34,751 nucleotides of DNA from Bacillota bacterium (GTDB lineage: Bacteria; Bacillota; Sulfobacillia; JAJZYS01). Numbering within the stretch: the first letter of the stretch is position 1; each line of letters opens with the position of its first letter. The notes below the pieces were generated by a model that saw only the letters and a program-made list of their open reading frames with translations, was not told the DNA's origin and ran no database searches. The stretch is taken from contig JAJZYS010000004.1 of NCBI GenBank assembly GCA_021797925.1, positions 1 to 34,751 of the forward strand, written 5' to 3'. Positions 28,418 through 34,751 of this stretch are shown piece by piece. The position numbers and the translations under genes are program-made.

Positions 28418-30694
28418 TCACGGGGGCGAAGTCGGCATCGAAACCGGGGCGCGCTCCGGCAGCTCCGGGGCCGCCAGGCTGAGGCGCAGCAGGGCGGAGA
28501 TGGGATAGATGACCGCCGTGGAGGCGGCGACGACCCCGGTGTCGTTGAAGAAGTACCCCACGACCACGCCGACCCCGGCTCCCACCAGCCCCATGGAGAG
28601 CATGGGATAGCGGCGGGCGATCTCCCGGGTGATCCCCGTGGAGCGGGTGAGCGCCAGCACGGCGGCGATGATCGACGCCACGAGCAAGAGGGTCCAGTAG
28701 CTCGCCTGGGTGAGGATCAGGTTGGTCTGCAGCTTGCGCAGGATGATGAGGATCCCCTGGTACGGTCCGCCGTCGACGATGAGGGCGCCTGCCCGGCCGA
28801 TGTCTGTCCTGTGGCCGGGGGCGTGCACCAGGAGGTCGTATCCCACCAGCATCAACAGCAGGGCGATGATGACCCCGGCGATGCCCAGCACCTCCCGCCC
28901 GCGGATCTTGCGTCCCGACAGCAGGAGCAGCGTCACGCCGTAGGCGGCCGTGGCGGTGATGGCGCCGCCGGCCTTGGTGCCAAGTCCCGGCAGGACGAGC
29001 ACCACCACCACGAAGACGTAGATGGCCGCCGCCACCGGCAGGAAGGAGCGGAGCCGGAAGCGGTCCATGAAGGCGGGCAGCCCGATGGCCCCCGCCCCCA
29101 CCAGCACGCCCATGTACTCGTTGCCGATGCCGTAGTAGCGGGCGCCGATCTGGGGGTCGTAACCCAGCGGCGAGCCCTTGATGAGGTGCGCGCCGGTGAG
29201 CACGTCCCCCATGAGCAGGGCGATCATGATGAGCGAGGGGATCCAGATGGGGTCCAGCGGGTGCCGGGATATGAGCAGGGTCAGCGCGGTGAGCGCCGCC
29301 GTGACCCCGACGAGGAAGAGGAACGACTCGCTGAGGTAGAGCGAGTGGATGGCCGAGAGCAAGAGGAGGGTCACGGGGAGGTACAAGACCGAGGCGATCA
29401 GGGCGGAGAGCGCTCGGGCGAACCAGAGCTTGCGTCGCCGCAGGCCGAGATAGAGCACGGCCAGCACGAACAGCAGCGCGATGTAGTACACGGTGGGGCG
29501 GAGGATGGGAACCCGCTGCGTGGAGGTGGCCGCGATGCGGGGGCCGATGATCGACAGGTAGTGCAGGGGGTGGGCGTACGCGATGGTGCGGCAGTACTGG
29601 CCGAACATGTCCATGGGGGGCGTGCGCATGCCCAGGAGGAACCTGAGGATGGTGGGGGCGATGTCGATGTCGGAGACGATGCCCCGGCGATGCGTCGTGC
29701 CCGAGGTCAGCAGCCCGTGCCGAAACGGACCGCCGGCGATGGCCAGGGGAGTCAGGGTGGCCCCCTCGTGCAGGCTCTGGCGCGAGGGCGTGGGCGAGAC
29801 CATGATGATCTCCGTGGTCCGCAGGTTGATGTGGGGGAGGATGAGACGCAGGTAGGTGTTGAAGCGGTCGATCGCGTGGGTCATGTAGCCGTGGGCGATG
29901 GCGGGTGGGGTGCCGTAGTACTGGTAGGCGTCGGCCCGGTCGGTGTCCCCGTAGTCCACCTCGACGACCGCGGCGCGCCTGAGGTACGCCAGCGTCTTTT
30001 TGGCCAGCAGGTGGTTGCGAAGCTCCACGCCGTACGGCTCCATGGGGGCGCGGCGCAACAGGTCGGACGAGACGTCCCCCATGGGGACAATCCCCTGGCT
30101 GTTCATCACCATCGCGGCGGCGCCGTGGTTGAGCACGTAGGTCGGGGGCCGGGTCGTGTAGTCGACGATGTCGCTGTTGCCCAGCGCCGCGGTCTTCAGC
30201 CCGTGGTCCTGGAGCACCTGGCCGAGGTAGCCGATGTGGATGACGTACTCCAGACCCAGGTTCTCCCGCTGAATGCCCGCGAGGTTCAGGGCCACGACCG
30301 ATCCCGGCGGCGGCCGCACCCCGGTGTTGCGCTGGTAGATGTCGGCCGCCGGCACGCCGCCCAGCCTGGTGCCGGCGTTGAACATCTCCGCGGCGGTCAG
30401 GCCCCGGAGGTGTTCGCTGGAGGCGATGGTCATGGCCGCGGCGTCGAGACCCGGCGCGCCGGCGGTGTTGGAATTCATCAGGCCGACGCTGCTCATGTGC
30501 AAAAGACGCGCCAGGGGCTCGAGGTGCGGGCGGTCCAGATTGTTCAGGGTGGTGCGGTCGACCACGAGGACCAAGACATGGCGGCCGGTTCGCGTCGAGG
30601 CGGCGAGCGCGGGATGGAGCCACACCGCGACCAGGGCCGTGACCACGAGAGCCAGCGGCCAGCTCTTTCGCAAGGCGCAAGGACCTGCCTTCAT
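28418..30694 (-). CDS. Membrane protein: extracytoplasmic alkaline-phosphatase-fold domain + C-terminal polytopic TM domain
   Basis: 758 aa; signal/anchor, VLVLVVDRTTLNNL, MNSNTAGAPGLDAAAMTIASSEHLRG, GIVSDIDIAPTILRFLLGM (AlkP-type metal motifs), then many TM helices. Confidence 0.7.
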   Translation of the reverse strand: MKAGPCALRKSWPLALVVTALVAVWLHPALAASTRTGRHVLVLVVDRTTLNNLDRPHLEPLARLLHMSSVGLMNSNTAGAPGLDAAAMTIASSEHLRGLTAAEMFNAGTRLGGVPAADIYQRNTGVRPPPGSVVALNLAGIQRENLGLEYVIHIGYLGQVLQDHGLKTAALGNSDIVDYTTRPPTYVLNHGAAAMVMNSQGIVPMGDVSSDLLRRAPMEPYGVELRNHLLAKKTLAYLRRAAVVEVDYGDTDRADAYQYYGTPPAIAHGYMTHAIDRFNTYLRLILPHINLRTTEIIMVSPTPSRQSLHEGATLTPLAIAGGPFRHGLLTSGTTHRRGIVSDIDIAPTILRFLLGMRTPPMDMFGQYCRTIAYAHPLHYLSIIGPRIAATSTQRVPILRPTVYYIALLFVLAVLYLGLRRRKLWFARALSALIASVLYLPVTLLLLSAIHSLYLSESFLFLVGVTAALTALTLLISRHPLDPIWIPSLIMIALLMGDVLTGAHLIKGSPLGYDPQIGARYYGIGNEYMGVLVGAGAIGLPAFMDRFRLRSFLPVAAAIYVFVVVVLVLPGLGTKAGGAITATAAYGVTLLLLSGRKIRGREVLGIAGVIIALLLMLVGYDLLVHAPGHRTDIGRAGALIVDGGPYQGILIILRKLQTNLILTQASYWTLLLVASIIAAVLALTRSTGITREIARRYPMLSMGLVGAGVGVVVGYFFNDTGVVAASTAVIYPISALLRLSLAAPELPERAPVSMPTSPP

Positions 30695-30718
30695 GGGCCG
30701 AGTGCCGGGGACCGTCCC

Positions 30719-30724
30719 ATTATA
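30719..30724 (-). promoter_or_regulatory. -10 element (TATAAT) for the AlkP-fold membrane protein
   Basis: Minus strand TATAAT 25 nt upstream of the ATG; spacing-compatible TTCCCC is a weak -35. Confidence 0.5.
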
Positions 30725-30893
30725 GCGGTTCGACCCGGCGGGGGGAACCTTGGAGGCCGACCCCGGGCGCGCGTGGCCATCGGCCCCGGCGGATCCTGCG
30801 CCGGCTTGACCGCCTCCCGCGCCGCCGCGGTCGCCCTCACCCCCTCAACGCCGGCGGGGCGACCGAAGACCGCTGCCGGGAGGGTGATGCCCG

Positions 30894-32528
30894 ATGAAGC
30901 GCTGGCCCCGGAGCCTGAGGTCCCTTCTCGCGGCGCCCCTCGTGCTCGGCGCGCTTGTGGCCGCTGGCCCCTGGGCGTTCGCGGGATCCTTCGCCGCGGG
31001 AGCGAGCCCGTCCGCGGTGTCCCGGCAGGCTCCGGCGCCTTCCCCGGCGGCGAGCCGGCCGACCGCCTGGATCCTCGCGTACGCGCACTTCGACCAGGTC
31101 GTCGGGGCGGCCGGCGTCGCGGCCAAGCTGAAGCACGCGACCGTGTACGAGGTCGTGAACCTGCGGCAGAAGCCTTCCACGCTGCTGCCGGTGGTGGCGA
31201 CCCTCGACTTCCACTCGTACGCCCGGATGCGCGCGGTGCTCAGTGGGCCGCTGCCGGGCTACATCCGCGCGGTCATCTACGACAACGAGCGTTACGCGAA
31301 CACCCCCGCCGACGAGCAGGCCCACCCGGCCGCGTACACCCGCCTGGCGGTGGCCCTCGCCCATGCCCACCACCTCAAGATCATCTGCGACGACATCCTG
31401 CCCGACCGGGTGCCCGGTGGCGTGGTTGCGGACTGCGACGTCGTGGGGCTGAACACCGTCCAGCAGTCGGAACGCCGCGTGGCCGTCTACCGGGCGAAGG
31501 TGAGCCGGCTCGTCGCCGTCATTCACGCCGCCCGGCCCGGCGTGCCCATCACCGCCGGGCTCAGCAGCAACCCGGTCGGCCCGCCGGTCCACGCCTCGGT
31601 GCTGGCGCAGGACATGGACGCGGTCGAGGGACTGGTCAACGGCTTCTGGCTCAACGTCCCCGCTCCGGGTGTGGGCTGCCCGCGCTGCGGCCTGCCCAGA
31701 CCCCAGGTGATGGCGCGGGCCCTCTCCGAGTGGGAACCGTCCGCCGCGGGCGTGGCGGGCCCTGGCGCGCGGCTTGGCGCCATCGCCTGGATCATGGCGG
31801 CGTCGGGCCTCTCGAAGCTCGACGCCGCCGACCAGGCGTGGTTCGAGCGCCGGGCGCGCGTCGCCGTGCTGGAGCCGGGGAGCGCCCCCCGCGGCCCGGA
31901 GGGAGCCTTCCGCCCGTGGGCGGACGCGACGAGCCTCGCAGCGGTGAAGCGGATCGTCGGGCGAAGCCGTGCCGGGGGCGGCTTCGCCGCGATCCTGCTG
32001 GACATCGAGCGCTGGCGGTTCACGCCGTCCGGCGAGGCGGCGCACCCTGTCCAGACGGCTCTGCAGGCCGCCTCGGCCGCCCATCGCGCGGGGCTTGGGC
32101 TGGTGGTGGCGCCCGCGCTCGACCTCGCCCACGGGACGCGCTCGCCGGTGCAAACGCTCCTCGGAGCGGACCTCTACGGCCGGCTGGCGCGCGTCGCCGA
32201 CGGCGTCGAGGTCCAGGCCCAGGGTCTGGAGCGCGATCCGTCGGCCTACCGGTCGTTCGTGCTCGCCGCGGTGGCCCAGATGCGCTCGGCCCACCCGGGG
32301 ATCCCCGTCTGGGCCGGCCTGAGCACGAATCCGACCTCGGGCGTGCCCACGCTGGCGATGCTGCTGGCGGACATCCGGGCCGTCGACGGGGTGGTGCAGG
32401 GATTCTGGCTGAACGTCCCGGCGCCGGGGCCTTTCTGCCCCCGCTGCCACGCATCCGATCCAGCGTTGGCGGACGCGCTCCTTCACGTCTTCGGGGCGCC
32501 GGCCCCGGGCTCGAGCGGCGCCGGGTGA
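30894..32528 (+). CDS. Secreted/anchored protein of unknown function with internal tandem duplication
   Basis: Signal-peptide-like N-terminus; two halves each with AVIYDNERYANTPADEQAHP / AILLDIERWRFTPSGEAAHP and GFWLNVPAPGVGCPRC / GFWLNVPAPGPFCPRC. Confidence 0.8.
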   Translation: MKRWPRSLRSLLAAPLVLGALVAAGPWAFAGSFAAGASPSAVSRQAPAPSPAASRPTAWILAYAHFDQVVGAAGVAAKLKHATVYEVVNLRQKPSTLLPVVATLDFHSYARMRAVLSGPLPGYIRAVIYDNERYANTPADEQAHPAAYTRLAVALAHAHHLKIICDDILPDRVPGGVVADCDVVGLNTVQQSERRVAVYRAKVSRLVAVIHAARPGVPITAGLSSNPVGPPVHASVLAQDMDAVEGLVNGFWLNVPAPGVGCPRCGLPRPQVMARALSEWEPSAAGVAGPGARLGAIAWIMAASGLSKLDAADQAWFERRARVAVLEPGSAPRGPEGAFRPWADATSLAAVKRIVGRSRAGGGFAAILLDIERWRFTPSGEAAHPVQTALQAASAAHRAGLGLVVAPALDLAHGTRSPVQTLLGADLYGRLARVADGVEVQAQGLERDPSAYRSFVLAAVAQMRSAHPGIPVWAGLSTNPTSGVPTLAMLLADIRAVDGVVQGFWLNVPAPGPFCPRCHASDPALADALLHVFGAPAPGSSGAG

Positions 32529-32638
32529 GCGGGCCGCGAAGGCGCCGTGGGAAGCGTGCTCCGGGGTGGGTGGCGGCTTGGTGCGCGTGTTGGAGTCCAG
32601 CGCACCGTCCAAGCTAACGGGGCCGGGATCCGCAAAGC

Positions 32639-32655
32639 CCCGGCGCTGCGCCGGG
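32639..32655 (+). other. Hairpin in the leader of the glycosyltransferase gene
   Basis: CCCGGCG-CTG-CGCCGGG, perfect 7-bp stem, directly after CCGCAAAG. Confidence 0.5.
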
Positions 32656-32776
32656 CCCGCGACTGGAGGCGAACCTGCGCGCGTGTGATTCGGCGACAGG
32701 AATGGCTGCGCCGAGGAAGAACATAGTAATGGTTTGAGGGCTTCAGTATGTTGGAGGAAGGGGTTCCCACCCAGCG

Positions 32777-33940
32777 TTGGCATCGAGCGAGACCCGGCCG
32801 GACCGGCCTCACATCCTGATCCTGACCGCGACGTTCGGAGAGGGCCACCGCCGGGCGGCCATGGCTGTGCAGCAGGCGCTCGCCCTGGAGAGCCCGCAGA
32901 CGCCGGTGGAAACTCGCGACTTCTTCGAGTTCGTGAGCGGGGCGCTCAACGTGGCCATCCGGCAGGCGTACATCCAGAGTGTGCGTCACGTTCCCGGCGC
33001 CTACGGCTGGTTTTACCACCGCACGGACGTCGCCAACCCCGACGCGCGGGTGCAGCACCTGCTCAACCACCTGGGGAAGGGGCCGTTGCTGCGCTTCCTG
33101 CAGGAGACCCGACCGCCGGTGGTGATCTCCACCTATCCGACCCCGGCCGGGGTCATCTCCGACCTCAAGCGCGAACACCGGTTCAGCGGCGCCAACCTGG
33201 CGGTGGTCACCGACTACACCGTGCACGGCCAGTGGGTGCACCCGAAGGTGGACACCTACTTCGTGGGGGCGCCCGAGGTGCGCGACGGGATCGTGCGCCG
33301 CTGGCGCATCCCCCCCGAGCGGATCCTCGTCACGGGCATCCCCGTGGACCTGAGCTTCGGGCAGCCGGTGGACCGAGAGGCCCTCCGGCGCCGCTGGGGG
33401 TTCGACGAGCGGCCGGTGGTGGTGTTCATGGCCGGCGGCTACGGCATGATCGGGGATTTCGGCCGGGTGGTGAGCGCCCTGGCGGACCTGCCTCAGGATC
33501 TCATCCTGGCGGTGGTGGGCGGAAAGCAGCCCGCCCGCCAGGCGGAGGCGCAGGCGGCGGGGCAGGGCCGGCGCAACCCCGTCTATGCGCTGGGATACGT
33601 GGATCCCATCCTCGATCTCCTGGGCGCGGCGGACATCCTGGTCTCCAAGGCCGGGGGCCTGACCGTCTCCGAAGCGCTGTGCCAGGCGGTGCCGCTGGTG
33701 ATCTACCGCCCCATCATCGGGCAGGAGACGCGCAACACCACCTATCTCGTGCACCGGGGTGCGGCCCGCTGGGCCCGCAACCGCAAGGAGCTCGTGGCCA
33801 CGGTAGCCGAGCTCATCGAGCATCCCGACCTGCGTGCCAAGCTCAGCGCCGCCGCCCGGGCGGCCGCGCATCCGGACGCGGCCAGGGAGGTGGCGCGGTT
33901 CGCGGTGAACTGCTTGAAGGAGCAGGTCGCGGTCCCGTGA
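32777..33940 (+). CDS. GT28-type glycosyltransferase, MGDG synthase/UgtP (processive diacylglycerol glucosyltransferase)-like
   Basis: TTG start; ILILTATFGEGHRRAAMAVQQAL, STYPTPAGVISDLKREH, VTDYTVHGQWVHPKVDTYFVGAPEVRDG, LGYVDPILDLLGAADILVSKAGGLTVSEAL. Confidence 0.88.
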   Translation: MASSETRPDRPHILILTATFGEGHRRAAMAVQQALALESPQTPVETRDFFEFVSGALNVAIRQAYIQSVRHVPGAYGWFYHRTDVANPDARVQHLLNHLGKGPLLRFLQETRPPVVISTYPTPAGVISDLKREHRFSGANLAVVTDYTVHGQWVHPKVDTYFVGAPEVRDGIVRRWRIPPERILVTGIPVDLSFGQPVDREALRRRWGFDERPVVVFMAGGYGMIGDFGRVVSALADLPQDLILAVVGGKQPARQAEAQAAGQGRRNPVYALGYVDPILDLLGAADILVSKAGGLTVSEALCQAVPLVIYRPIIGQETRNTTYLVHRGAARWARNRKELVATVAELIEHPDLRAKLSAAARAAAHPDAAREVARFAVNCLKEQVAVP

Positions 33941-34751
33941 GATCGCCCGCGCGCGAGCGGATGGGCGGGGTACGGACGCGCTCGTTGTACCTGGGCATGC
34001 TGGGGCTGGCGGAATTCGCCCGCACGGCGATGTTCTTCATCCTGCTGCCCATCTACGCGACGCAGGACCTGGGCCTGTCCCTGGCGCTGGCGGGGCTCGC
34101 CATCTCCAGCCACTATCTCGCCGACACGCTCTTCCGCGGCCCCATGGGCTGGCTCGTGGACCGGGTCGGCACCCGCCCGCTCATGCTGCTGAGCTTTCTC
34201 CTGGGCAGCCTGGCCATCTTCCTCATCTGGCACGCCCGCTCGGCGCTCTCGCTCGTGGTGGCCTGCGCCTTCTTCGGCTTCACCATCTCCCCGGCGTGGC
34301 CCAGCGTCGTCACCGGCACCACCGCCCGCGCCACCCCGGAGAACCGCGCCACCATCATGGGCATGGTCTTCTCCGCGTGGCTCCTGGGCGGAGGCTCGGG
34401 CCTGATGCTCCTCGAGCTCCTGATCGGCAACAGCGTCCGGCTGTCCTTTCTCATGCTCATCCTCGCCCAGGTCGTCGGTCTCATCCTGGCCCTGCTGCTT
34501 CGAGACGGCCGCCCCGGAGCCCGGGTGGAAGGGATCAGCTGGATGGAGGGGCTCTCCCACGTGGGGCGCGACATCCGGACGGTGCGGCTTCTGTTTCCGG
34601 GGATGATCGTGCAGAACATGGCCCTGGGACTGCTCGTTCCCGTGGCGCGCATCTTCGCCGCCCAGGATCTCAAGGTCTCCAGCCAGCAGTTCGCCCTGCT
34701 CATCGTCGGCGGGGGGGCCCTGACGGTGCTGCTGCTGATCCCCATGGGCCG
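33937..34751 (+). CDS. Major facilitator superfamily transporter (truncated at window end)
   Basis: GTG start overlapping the GT stop (GTGA); LGLAEFARTAMFFILLPIYATQDLGLSLALAGLAISSHYLADTLFRGPMGWLVDRVGTRPLML (MFS signature), continues open to 34751. Confidence 0.85.
   Translation, partial: MRSPARERMGGVRTRSLYLGMLGLAEFARTAMFFILLPIYATQDLGLSLALAGLAISSHYLADTLFRGPMGWLVDRVGTRPLMLLSFLLGSLAIFLIWHARSALSLVVACAFFGFTISPAWPSVVTGTTARATPENRATIMGMVFSAWLLGGGSGLMLLELLIGNSVRLSFLMLILAQVVGLILALLLRDGRPGARVEGISWMEGLSHVGRDIRTVRLLFPGMIVQNMALGLLVPVARIFAAQDLKVSSQQFALLIVGGGALTVLLLIPMG

Noticed and set aside
28283-32617. 1444-aa plus-strand ORF
   Set aside because: Compositional artefact: Asp/His/Gly/Arg/Gln-rich with no domain motifs. 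It is antisense to the well-supported AlkP-fold gene and out of frame with the duplicated secreted protein.

Overview
High-GC bacterial chromosomal window. The use of GTG/TTG starts and stop/start overlaps is dense. I found no rRNA, tRNA, CRISPR array or transposase. (1) Minus strand, 114-17489: one co-directional, tightly packed 13-gene catabolic cluster. It holds a ribose-type ABC importer (standalone permease, substrate-binding protein, and a natural ATPase-permease fusion), a Gfo/Idh/MocA dehydrogenase, a cupin, two aldehyde dehydrogenases, an acetolactate-synthase-like ThDP enzyme, a TIM-barrel isomerase/epimerase, a tricarballylate-dehydrogenase-like flavoprotein, EtfB/EtfA and a membrane Fe-S ETF:quinone-type oxidoreductase. 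A divergent IclR regulator sits at its head. (2) Two tandem LytR-CpsA-Psr (LCP) paralogs share unusual substitutions in the canonical motifs. (3) An SDR and a minimal 131-aa HNH protein whose N-terminus resembles the PLMP motif (IshB-like candidate). (4) A diiron ferritin-like protein with a Cys-rich tail, followed by a three-gene NarL-type signalling locus: a membrane kinase with a degraded ATP site, a response regulator, and a soluble kinase with an intact ATP site. (5) CorA, a DUF72 protein, an alkaline-phosphatase-fold/polytopic membrane protein, a secreted internally duplicated protein of unknown function, a MGDG-synthase/UgtP-like glycosyltransferase and a truncated MFS transporter. The best candidates for something undescribed are the diiron/split-kinase locus, the ETF-coupled catabolic operon, the IshB-like HNH protein, the divergent LCP pair and the duplicated secreted protein. 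All functional assignments come from reading translated motifs by eye. No searches were run.
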